From assembly GCA_002293425.1 (NCBI GenBank), contig DBDE01000031.1, positions 60,885 to 66,349 of the forward strand: a stretch of 5,465 nt of DNA, given 5' to 3'. Source of the DNA: Alistipes sp. UBA940 (GTDB taxonomy: Bacteria; Bacteroidota; Bacteroidia; Bacteroidales; Rikenellaceae). A program made the position numbers and the translations under genes. Below, one piece after another: positions 1 to 5,104 of the stretch; position 1 is the first letter of the stretch, and each line of letters starts with the position of its first letter. Under the pieces are notes generated by a model that did no database searches, was not told the origin of the DNA, and saw nothing but the letters and a program-made list of their open reading frames with translations.

Positions 1-926
1 TCGAACTCGGGCTCCTCGACACTCAGCGAAATGGCCGCCACGATGCTCCCGCGAATATCCTCGGGCGCAAAATCCTTGCGATAGAACTCCTTTACCGTCT
101 TGGCAATGGCCTCTCTGAAAGCCGCCTGATGCGTCCCGCCCTGCGAAGTGTACTGGCTGTTGACAAACGAAAAATAGCTCTCGCCATAACCCGTTCCGTG
201 GGTGATGACCACCTCTATGTCCTCTCCTTTGAGGTGTATCGGCTCGTAAAGCGGCTCCTCGCCCAAATTCTCATTCAACAGATCGAGCAGCCCGTTCTTC
301 GAAACATAAGGCTCCCCGTTGACCTTTATGGTCAGCCCCGTGTTGAGATAGGTGTAGTTCCTCACCCGCTGCTCGACATACTCCATATTGTAGACATACT
401 CGCCGAAAACCTCGGTGTCCACAACATAACTGATGAGCGTTCCGTCCTTCTCGTTCACCCCGCTCTCCCACCGATCACTCGTCTCCACACCGCGTTCGAA
501 CGTCACCGTCCGTGCCTCGCCCTCCCGCACCGAGCGCGCCATAAAACTGCTGCTGAGCATATTGACCGCCTTAACCCCCACCCCGTTCAACCCCACCGTC
601 TTCTTGAACGCCTCGGAACCATACTTGCCGCTCGTGTTGATCTTGCTCACGGCATCCGACAGCGAATTGAGCGGAATCCCGCGCCCATAATCGCGCACGG
701 TGACAACGTTGCCCTCGCCGATACTCAGCTCGATGGTCTTGCCCGCGCCCATAATGAACTCGTCGACCGAATTGTCCATCACCTCCTTGATGAGGGTATA
801 TATCCCGTCGTCGGGCTGGCTGCCATCACCCAGCTTGCCGATCCACATCCCGGGCCTGAGCCGCATCTGCTCACGCGTGCTGAGCGTCTTGATATCGGCC
901 TCGGTATATTTTATCTGCTCACTCAT
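1..926 (-). CDS. parE: DNA topoisomerase IV subunit B (ParE), N-terminal part, cut by window edge
   Basis: ATPase subunit of a type IIA topoisomerase, which with ParC decatenates and relaxes replicated chromosomes in the cytoplasm. Only the first 308 residues are present; the frame is open at position 1. The GHKL ATP-binding fold is clear: the N-box EVMDNSVDE at residues 48-56 (catalytic Glu48, Mg-binding Asn52), the G1 box DYGRGIP at 79-85, the G2 box GLNGVG at 112-117 and the TSQGGTH segment at 260-266. The sequence breaks off just before the expected QTK loop. The opening MSEQIKYTEADIK followed by RPGMWIGKLGDGS, and DYGRGIP rather than the DNGRGIP of GyrB, match Bacteroidales ParE proteins as I remember them. 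GyrB is the alternative, less likely for these reasons. The ATG at 926-924 lies inside the plsC 3' end (8-bp overlap), which suggests translational coupling downstream of plsC. Confidence 0.9.
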   Translation of the reverse strand, partial: MSEQIKYTEADIKTLSTREQMRLRPGMWIGKLGDGSQPDDGIYTLIKEVMDNSVDEFIMGAGKTIELSIGEGNVVTVRDYGRGIPLNSLSDAVSKINTSGKYGSEAFKKTVGLNGVGVKAVNMLSSSFMARSVREGEARTVTFERGVETSDRWESGVNEKDGTLISYVVDTEVFGEYVYNMEYVEQRVRNYTYLNTGLTIKVNGEPYVSKNGLLDLLNENLGEEPLYEPIHLKGEDIEVVITHGTGYGESYFSFVNSQYTSQGGTHQAAFREAIAKTVKEFYRKDFAPEDIRGSIVAAISLSVEEPEF

Positions 927-1638
927 TAATTCTCGATTTTTCTTCAACCATTCGCTCCCTAACCTCTTCCATCACCTCCTTGGGCTCCCTGGCGGCAACA
1001 TCCGCGGCACTCACCGGAGCCAAAACCCTCACCCGGAACGTATGTCGCCAAGGTAGCTTCCCACCCTTGCCTATGACATCGCTCCCGTCCAACACCACAG
1101 GCAGCACCCCCACCCCAGCCTCTTTGGCCAGATTGAACGCCGTCGCCTTGAACCGGCCGATCTCGCCCGTCTTCGACCTGGTGCCCTCCGGAAATATTGC
1201 CACGTTCACCCCCCGCTCATCGAGCCACATTTTGCCCTTCGTCATAATCTTCTCCGCAGCCCGCCGCGGATTCCCGTCCGGAATCAAAATATCGCCGTGC
1301 AGCCACATATATTGCCCGATAAGCGGAAAACGCTGGATATATTTCTTCGACACCCAACGGAAATTCATCGGCGTCCAATACAGCATCGGAATGTCGACAA
1401 ACGAACGATGGTTCAACACAACTACATAACGCTGCGAAAGGTCGATATTGTCCAACCCCTCCACAACAGTCCTCCACATCGGCGGAGTGCGGAAAAAGAC
1501 CATCGAAATGCCCCGCGACATCGAATGGACCAATCTCCGGCTACGGTCTATGGGCACAAGCAACCAAGCTAAAAAGCTGAGTATCAAAAAGATAACGACA
1601 GCACAAAGAATAACAACGTAGTACAGGAAAGTAAACAT
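919..1638 (-). CDS. plsC: 1-acyl-sn-glycerol-3-phosphate acyltransferase (PlsC/LPLAT family)
   Basis: Membrane-bound acyltransferase expected to acylate lysophosphatidic acid to phosphatidic acid in phospholipid synthesis. The 239-residue protein opens with a hydrophobic segment at about residues 3-28 followed by basic residues (DRSRR), as expected for a membrane anchor. Family motifs follow: NHRSFVD at 76-82 (the HX4D catalytic pair His77/Asp82), GDILIPDG at 115-122 in the motif II position (without the usual arginine), FPEGTRS at 149-155 (glycerophosphate binding) and VLPVVLDGS at 178-186. The length is normal for the family. I chose the ATG at 1638; a TTG at 1647 would add three residues but overlaps a promoter-like stretch. 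The TGA lies within the parE start region, so the two genes form an operon. Some LPLAT relatives acylate other lipids, such as ornithine lipids, so substrate specificity is inferred. Confidence 0.88.
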   Translation of the reverse strand: MFTFLYYVVILCAVVIFLILSFLAWLLVPIDRSRRLVHSMSRGISMVFFRTPPMWRTVVEGLDNIDLSQRYVVVLNHRSFVDIPMLYWTPMNFRWVSKKYIQRFPLIGQYMWLHGDILIPDGNPRRAAEKIMTKGKMWLDERGVNVAIFPEGTRSKTGEIGRFKATAFNLAKEAGVGVLPVVLDGSDVIGKGGKLPWRHTFRVRVLAPVSAADVAAREPKEVMEEVRERMVEEKSRINE

Positions 1639-1654
1639 AATCTGCAAGGTTAGT

Positions 1655-1673
1655 GATTTTTTGCTAAAAAATC
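1655..1673. repeat. Short inverted repeat in the plsC/fabD divergent gap
   Basis: Two perfect 8-base arms, GATTTTTT and AAAAAATC, are separated by GCT. The repeat lies in the 73-bp gap between two divergently transcribed lipid-synthesis genes, 3 bp upstream of the fabD -7 element and 17 bp upstream of the plsC start. The position suits an operator for a dimeric repressor or a shared promoter element. The arms are mostly A/T, so chance is a real alternative. Confidence 0.45.
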
Positions 1674-1675
1674 GT

Positions 1676-1683
1676 TACTTTTG
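1676..1683 (+). promoter_or_regulatory. Promoter -7 element for the fabD operon
   Basis: TACTTTTG matches the Bacteroidota sigma-ABfr -7 consensus TAnnTTTG exactly and lies 28 bp before the fabD ATG, giving a leader of about 20-25 nt. No clear TTTG is found at the -33 position, where the sequence is occupied by TTAG and the edge of the inverted repeat. The promoter may be weak or regulated. Confidence 0.55.
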
Positions 1684-1711
1684 CAGGCGAATTATTAAAA
1701 AATTATGAACA

Positions 1712-2590
1712 ATGGCAAAGGCGTATGTTTTTCCCGGGCAAGGAGCACAGTTCACGGGAATGGGCAAAGAACTGTACGATAGCGTACCCGTGGCGAAGGA
1801 TCTGATGGAGCAGGCCAACGATATTCTGGGCTTTCGGCTGACCGACATAATGTTCAACGGAACGGCCGAAGAACTCAAAGAGACAAAAGTAACCCAGCCG
1901 GCGGTCTTCCTCCACTCGGTCGTGATGGCGAAGGCGTTGGGTGCCGACTTCCGGCCCGATATGGTGGCGGGGCACTCTCTGGGCGAGTTTTCGGCGATAG
2001 TGGCGGCAGGAGCCCTGAGTTTCGAGGACGGACTGCGGCTCGTTTCGGTGCGCGCCCGGGCAATGCAAAAAGCGTGCGAAGCCACTCCCTCGACAATGGC
2101 CGCAGTGCTGGCGTTGGACGACGAAAAGGTGGAAGAGATATGCCGAAGCACAGACGGCGTCGTTGTGGCGGCGAACTATAACTGTCCGGGCCAGTTGGTG
2201 ATCTCGGGAACGATCGAAGCTGTCGATGCGGCGTGCGAACGGATGAAAGAAGCCGGAGCCAAACGCGCCCTGCGGTTGCCCGTCGGAGGCGCATTCCACT
2301 CGCCGTTGATGGAGTCCGCACGCGTCGAACTCGCAAAGGGGATAGAAGCGGCCAATTTTGTCGCCCCCATCTGTCCGGTCTATCAAAACGTGGATGCGCG
2401 GCCGTACACCGACCCTGCGAAGATAAAAGAGAACCTGATTGCCCAGCTCACCTCGCCCGTGAGGTGGACCCAAACGGTGAAAAATATGGTGACGGACGGT
2501 GCGACGGAGTTCGTCGAACTCGGGCCGGGGAATGTACTCGCGGGCCTGATAGGCAAGATCGCGGGAAGTGAGTTTGTTTCGCAGGGGTAG
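1712..2590 (+). CDS. fabD: Malonyl-CoA:acyl carrier protein transacylase (FabD)
   Basis: Transfers malonyl groups from malonyl-CoA to holo-ACP, supplying the extender unit for type II fatty-acid synthesis in the cytoplasm. The 292-residue length is typical. Visible catalytic elements are FPGQGAQ at residues 7-13 (oxyanion-hole glutamine), GHSLGEFSA at 87-95 with nucleophile Ser89, the substrate-carboxylate arginine in VSVRAR at 111-116 (Arg114), GAFHSPLM at 193-200 with catalytic His196, and QLTSPVRW at 245-252. The C-terminal ELGPGNVLAGL is also characteristic. The ATG at 1712 places the protein start directly before the conserved AYVFPGQG strand; another ATG at 1705 is out of frame. The gene is not inside a fabH-fabG-acpP-fabF cluster here; instead it heads a run with a ROK regulator and a GNAT gene, and faces plsC across a short divergent gap. 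Confidence 0.97.
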   Translation: MAKAYVFPGQGAQFTGMGKELYDSVPVAKDLMEQANDILGFRLTDIMFNGTAEELKETKVTQPAVFLHSVVMAKALGADFRPDMVAGHSLGEFSAIVAAGALSFEDGLRLVSVRARAMQKACEATPSTMAAVLALDDEKVEEICRSTDGVVVAANYNCPGQLVISGTIEAVDAACERMKEAGAKRALRLPVGGAFHSPLMESARVELAKGIEAANFVAPICPVYQNVDARPYTDPAKIKENLIAQLTSPVRWTQTVKNMVTDGATEFVELGPGNVLAGLIGKIAGSEFVSQG

Positions 2591-2611
2591 TTTTTAGCTT
2601 TTAGTTTTTTT
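2591..2611. repeat. Short period-7 T-rich tract between fabD and the ROK gene
   Basis: The 26-bp gap begins with heptamer units TTTTTAG, CTTTTAG and a run of T. A T-run after fabD could cause partial termination, but there is no GC-rich stem before it, so I read it as a degenerate 7-bp repeat resembling those at 4852-4886 and 5402-5465. Confidence 0.4.
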
Positions 2612-2616
2612 TTCAG

Positions 2617-3855
2617 ATGGTTTCACTCAAAGAATTTTTCAATCGCGACGAGAGCGAAGTGCAGGCGGTAGGCGGTGTCGACCAAAAAAACAATATTCTC
2701 AAACGGTCGATAGTTGCCTATATGGCTGTTCACGGCCCATCGACACTGGCCGAACTGACCTCCGCATTGCACATCAGCGTCCCCACTATGACCCGCCTGG
2801 TGAGCAGTCTGGTGAAAGACAAACTGGTGGACGGAACCGGAAAAGTCGAAACCAGCGGCGGACGACGTCCCAACGCATACGCCCTCACCTCGTCGGCAAT
2901 CTACTTCGCCGGAATAACCATCGGCCGCGACAATATTCAATTCGTCGTCTCGGACATGCAAAACAACATAATCGCGAGCGCAGAACAAACCGACTTCGTG
3001 CTGGAAGACACCACCGTGTGTCTCAAAAAAATTATGTCCACCGTCGATAAATTCATCGCCACGAGCAAAATCGACAAAGAAAAAATCCTCGGTCTGGGCG
3101 TCTGCATCGCCGGCCGGGTCAACCCCAACACGGGGAGAAGTTACAAGTATTTTACGTGGTGCGAGGAGTCGCTCACCGAACTTTTCGAAGAGCGGACAGG
3201 CATCAAAACCCTGCTGGAGAACGACACCCGCGCACGATGCTATGCCGAATATAATGCCGACAGGCCCAAGGACGGCGAAAACATTCTCTATCTCCATCTC
3301 GGTCGGGGTGTCGCCATCGGCATCGTGATGGACGGAAAACTGTTCTACGGCAAATCTGGCTTCGCGGGTGAATTCGGCCACACGCCATTCTTCGATAACG
3401 AAAAGATTTGCAGCTGCGGTAAAAAAGGGTGTCTGGAAACCGAGATTTCGGGCGTGGCGGTGGAGGAAAAGATTGTCGATATGCTGAGCCACGGAAGTAA
3501 CTCGATCCTGCGCGAAAAGTTCGAAAAAGGCGAAAATATTCACATCAACGACATCATTGCCGCCGCGAAAAACGACGACACACTGGCCATAGAACTCATC
3601 GAAGAGGTGGGCGAAAAGGCGGGAAAATCCATCGCTTTTCTCATCAATATTTTCAATCCCGAAACGGTCATCATCGGCGGGAATTTGTCGATGGCGGGCG
3701 ACTATATTATGTTGCCGCTGAAGGCTTCGACCAACAAATATTCGCTCAATCTGGTCTATAAGGACACCCGTTTTCGCCTTTCGCGGATGGACGAAAATGC
3801 GGGTGCGCTGGGCGCGGCGATGCTGATGAGGAACAAAATCATTGGGATAGCGTGA
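2617..3855 (+). CDS. ROK-family transcriptional regulator (NagC/Mlc/XylR type)
   Basis: Predicted DNA-binding regulator that senses a sugar or sugar phosphate. The 412 residues fit a ROK repressor rather than a ROK sugar kinase (about 300). Residues 27-90 form a winged helix-turn-helix: LAELTSALHISVPTMTRLVS at 44-63 is the HTH and the wing carries SGGRRPNAYAL at 80-90. The ROK fold follows. The usual ATP-binding DxGxT is replaced by TIGRDN at 101-106, arguing against kinase activity, although Asp203 of the END motif is kept. GEFGH at 251-255 and the CSCGKKGCLE segment at 265-274 give the structural zinc ligands His255, Cys265, Cys267 and Cys272. The C-terminus has the conserved NPETVIIGG (347-355) and AGALGAA (395-401). 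The gene starts 26 bp after fabD and shares its last bases with the next gene, so it is probably co-transcribed. Its regulon cannot be read from the sequence. The first 1 kb is C-rich on the sense strand, unlike its neighbours. Confidence 0.88.
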   Translation: MVSLKEFFNRDESEVQAVGGVDQKNNILKRSIVAYMAVHGPSTLAELTSALHISVPTMTRLVSSLVKDKLVDGTGKVETSGGRRPNAYALTSSAIYFAGITIGRDNIQFVVSDMQNNIIASAEQTDFVLEDTTVCLKKIMSTVDKFIATSKIDKEKILGLGVCIAGRVNPNTGRSYKYFTWCEESLTELFEERTGIKTLLENDTRARCYAEYNADRPKDGENILYLHLGRGVAIGIVMDGKLFYGKSGFAGEFGHTPFFDNEKICSCGKKGCLETEISGVAVEEKIVDMLSHGSNSILREKFEKGENIHINDIIAAAKNDDTLAIELIEEVGEKAGKSIAFLINIFNPETVIIGGNLSMAGDYIMLPLKASTNKYSLNLVYKDTRFRLSRMDENAGALGAAMLMRNKIIGIA

Positions 3856-4328
3856 TTTCTCTGAGACCGCTCTCCGCCGCCGATTCGGAGATTTTAGAAG
3901 CGTGGGAGAACGACCCCGAGGTGTGGAAATATTCCTCGTTTCCGCAGGGTGACGGGCCGCCATATTCTTCCCGAGAGTTGGCGCAATTCATTGATAATCA
4001 GGGAGATGGGCAGTTCAGGTTTGTGGTTTGTTTGGATGATAGGCCTGTTGGTTTTGTGGATTTGTTTGATGTGGAAGCTGGGTCGGCGGGGGTTGGAATT
4101 TTGATATATGGCGGGGATGATCGGCGGCGGGGGTATGGAACGCGGGCGGTGCGGTTGTTGAGCGAGCTGGCCTTTTGCGAGTTGGGTTTGGGTGAGCTTT
4201 GGTGCATTGTCGAGGCGGAGAATGTGGCGAGCATTCGGCTTTTCGAGAGGTGCGGGTTTGTTTCTTCGGCGGGATCGCGGTCCGGTGATTTGCGTCGTCT
4301 TTTTTTGCAAAAAAATCAGAGATTTTGA
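3852..4328 (+). CDS. GNAT-family N-acetyltransferase
   Basis: Acetyl-CoA-dependent acetyltransferase of 158 residues, most like the RimJ/RimL/SpeG-type branch. It starts MISLRPLSAADSEILEAWEN, the usual opening in which the first strand is followed by helix 1. The acetyl-CoA pyrophosphate-binding motif A is visible as IYGGDDRRRGYGTRAV at residues 85-100, with the R/QxxGxG signature RRRGYG at 91-96. Motif B, ENVASIRLFERCGF at 123-136, completes the fold. The substrate could be a protein N-terminus, a polyamine or an antibiotic; nothing in the sequence decides. The GTG start overlaps the ROK stop codon in the four bases GTGA, a strong sign of translational coupling. No other in-frame start lies before the conserved first strand. 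The sense strand is strikingly G/T-rich (30 G to 6 C in 4081-4140). Confidence 0.85.
   Translation: MISLRPLSAADSEILEAWENDPEVWKYSSFPQGDGPPYSSRELAQFIDNQGDGQFRFVVCLDDRPVGFVDLFDVEAGSAGVGILIYGGDDRRRGYGTRAVRLLSELAFCELGLGELWCIVEAENVASIRLFERCGFVSSAGSRSGDLRRLFLQKNQRF
4300..4315. repeat. Perfect 16-bp palindrome at the end of the GNAT gene
   Basis: TTTTTTTGCAAAAAAA is a perfect palindrome lying in the last codons of the GNAT gene. Nearby AAAATC and GATTTT (around 4312-4326) can also form a 6-bp hairpin with a 3-base loop. These could act as a weak 3' end for the fabD operon, since no GC-rich intrinsic terminator is seen before the next promoter. The palindrome could also simply be low-complexity A/T sequence. 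Confidence 0.35.
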
Positions 4329-4336
4329 TCTGAAAT

Positions 4337-4368
4337 TGGTATTTTTTTGACAAAAATTGTTATTTTTG
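4337..4368 (+). promoter_or_regulatory. Promoter for the thioredoxin-like gene
   Basis: TATTTTTG at 4361-4368 is an exact TAnnTTTG -7 element. A TTG at 4337-4339 lies 21 bp upstream and could serve as the -33 element. The predicted transcript would start near 4372, leaving a leader of about 20 nt before the ATG at 4393. Confidence 0.5.
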
Positions 4369-4392
4369 TAGTTGAATTTGTTATTTTTTTCG

Positions 4393-4692
4393 ATGCGAGA
4401 TTTCAAAGATTATGTACGGGGAGATCAGTTGACGCTGGTGCTTTTTTGTGCCGATTGGTGTCGGGAGTGCAGGGAGGTTATGAAAGAGGTGGATAAATTT
4501 AAATCGCTGATTGACAGCGAGTTACAGGTATTGAAGGTGGATATTGACGCCGAGGTGAACAAGGTGAAGGCGGACGAATATGGTGTCGATAGTGTGCCGA
4601 TGTTGATGTTTTTTCGATCGGGAGAGGTATTGTGGCGGCACAAAGGTGTTATTCTTGCGGCGGAATTGAGAACAATTTTTGACGGTTTTTGA
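4393..4692 (+). CDS. Thioredoxin-like thiol-disulfide protein with WCREC active site
   Basis: Small 99-residue stand-alone thioredoxin fold, probably cytoplasmic since no signal peptide or membrane segment is present. The strand LVLFCADWCREC at residues 15-26 carries the redox pair Cys23 and Cys26; the two residues between them are Arg-Glu instead of the Gly-Pro of ordinary thioredoxin. VLKVDIDAE at 46-54 is the following strand, and SVPMLMFF at 67-74 provides the cis-proline Pro69 that faces the active site. The C-terminal helix (ILAAELRTIF) is short but present. A thioredoxin-like reductase is the likely role; the altered CxxC spacer should change redox potential or partner choice. A TTG at 4372 would add seven residues but overlaps the expected transcript start, so I chose the ATG. 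The gene has its own promoter and is followed at once by the small-RNA region. Confidence 0.82.
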   Translation: MRDFKDYVRGDQLTLVLFCADWCRECREVMKEVDKFKSLIDSELQVLKVDIDAEVNKVKADEYGVDSVPMLMFFRSGEVLWRHKGVILAAELRTIFDGF

Positions 4693-4721
4693 TATTTTTT
4701 AAATACTTTTTGTTATCTTTG
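4688..4721 (+). promoter_or_regulatory. Promoter for the first small RNA
   Basis: TATCTTTG at 4714-4721 matches the -7 consensus TAnnTTTG. A TTTG at 4688-4691, overlapping the stop codon of the thioredoxin-like gene, lies 22 bp upstream as a -33 candidate, slightly farther than usual. Transcription would begin near 4725. Confidence 0.6.
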
Positions 4722-4724
4722 TGG

Positions 4725-4853
4725 GGCAGATTCGTGCTCGTGAAAAATATTTTGGGGTGGCTCCGGGGTTAGAGGTTGTTGGACGGACCCGTTAGGGCCC
4801 CGGTTGTCCCCCCTTTCTTGAAAATCCTATCCTTTCGGGGGTGGGATTTTTTT
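4725..4853 (+). ncRNA. Unassigned structured small RNA, about 130 nt
   Basis: No open reading frame of note lies here, but a consensus -7 element sits just upstream and a strong intrinsic terminator ends it, which defines a stand-alone transcript. The 3' half is very GC-rich and can form competing helices: GGACCC (4785-4790) with GGGCCC (4795-4800) around the loop GUUA with one A-C mismatch, closed further by GGAC (4781-4784) with GUCC (4806-4809); alternatively CCGGGG (4763-4768) with CCCCGG (4798-4803). The 5' half is AU-rich. I looked for the GGAAG apical loop of SRP RNA, the RNase P core and tmRNA features and found none. The exact 5' end is inferred from the promoter. It could be a trans-acting sRNA or a lineage-specific housekeeping RNA. 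Confidence 0.6.
4821..4853 (+). terminator. Rho-independent terminator of the first small RNA
   Basis: Bases 4821-4833 pair with 4838-4850 in a 13-bp stem (three G-U wobbles and a U-G closing pair) around a UUCG tetraloop at 4834-4837. The 3' arm runs straight into a T-tract (4847-4853). This is a textbook intrinsic terminator, and the arm AAAATCC/GGGATTTT makes it partly bidirectional. Confidence 0.85.
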
Positions 4854-4886
4854 AGCGATTAGCTATCAACGATTAGCGATTAATTT
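4852..4886. repeat. Degenerate 7-bp tandem repeat between the two small RNAs
   Basis: Five units of seven bases follow the terminator: TTAGCGA, TTAGCTA, TCAACGA, TTAGCGA and TTAATTT. The tract fills the space where the -33 element of the next promoter should be, so the repeat may have been co-opted in it or may replace a functional -33 box. Confidence 0.6.
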
Positions 4887-4888
4887 GT

Positions 4889-4896
4889 TATCTTTG
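4889..4896 (+). promoter_or_regulatory. Promoter -7 element for the 6S-like RNA
   Basis: TATCTTTG is identical to the -7 element of the upstream small RNA and fits TAnnTTTG. No TTTG is seen about 20 bp upstream, where the heptamer repeats lie. The predicted transcript start is near 4900-4903, which places the closing stem of the RNA close to its 5' end. Confidence 0.6.
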
Positions 4897-4902
4897 CAGT
4901 GA

Positions 4903-5104
4903 CATATTGAGTATTAACAACTTTTTTCTTGCTGCAAACTCACGAACCGCCTACGGGCGGTGTTTTCTCTGAGAAAAAAGATTGTTCGGCTCGGGGTTTG
5001 CTTTGGCGCATTTTGTGCCAAAGCGACCTTGGGTGTGGTGCAATCTTTTCAGATGAGGGCTCGTGAGGCCTGCAGTAAGGGGATTGTTTAACCACACCTT
5101 TTTT
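4903..5104 (+). ncRNA. ssrS: 6S RNA-like structured RNA (candidate SsrS)
   Basis: 6S RNA mimics an open promoter and sequesters RNA polymerase holoenzyme; the assignment here rests on fold and size, not on sequence identity. Bases 4919-4945 pair with 5061-5088 in a closing stem of about 23 pairs, including CTCACGA (4939-4945) with TCGTGAG (5061-5067) and CTGCA (4932-4936) with TGCAG (5071-5075), with a small AA/GCC internal loop. Then comes an asymmetric bubble: on the 5' side a hairpin ACCGCC-UACG-GGCGGU (4946-4961) and an inverted repeat TTTTCTC-T-GAGAAAA (4963-4977), on the 3' side about 11 unpaired bases (5050-5060). The apical arm has AAAAGATTG (4976-4984) with CAATCTTTT (5041-5049) and a near-continuous hairpin at 4990-5033 whose core is GCTTTGGC (5000-5007) with GCCAAAGC (5017-5024). 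The length of about 190-200 nt fits 6S. A -7 promoter element precedes it. The 3' end near the T6 run (5099-5104) is uncertain. Another large structured RNA family remains possible. Confidence 0.6.

Noticed and set aside
129..929. Long plus-strand open frame of 266 codons opposite parE
   Set aside because: It is the shadow of parE; the minus strand encodes all GHKL motifs and the plus-strand product resembles no protein family.
1645..1652. TAACCTTG on the minus strand as a plsC promoter -7 element
   Set aside because: It has one mismatch to TAnnTTTG, no -33 partner, and ends only 6 bp before the plsC ATG, so the transcript would be nearly leaderless. It is possible but not supported well enough to list.
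2623..3963. Long minus-strand open frame of 446 codons opposite the ROK gene
   Set aside because: It is antisense to a well-motifed ROK protein and runs on into the GNAT gene; its length comes from the biased codon use of the ROK gene.
3894..4406. Minus-strand frame opposite the GNAT gene and the following gap
   Set aside because: The product is low-complexity (Asn/Lys/Pro-rich), as expected from the complement of a G/T-rich gene, and it crosses a promoter region.
4725..4853. SRP 4.5S RNA
   Set aside because: The conserved GGAAG apical loop and its flanking symmetric loop are absent on both strands.
4736..5066. Shared 8-mer GCTCGTGA in both small RNAs (4736-4743 and 5059-5066) as a trans-pairing signal
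   Set aside because: Only six bases of the first RNA would pair with the second RNA's closing stem, which is already strongly paired; eight shared bases over this span can arise by chance.
5063..5104. GTG start that would lengthen the small ORF to 86 residues
   Set aside because: The extra codons lie in the closing stem and tail of the 6S-like RNA; the ATG at 5105 is simpler.
4903..5104. tmRNA or RNase P RNA
   Set aside because: There is no tRNA-like acceptor and T-arm, no tag reading frame, and no GAGGAAAGUCC core of RNase P.
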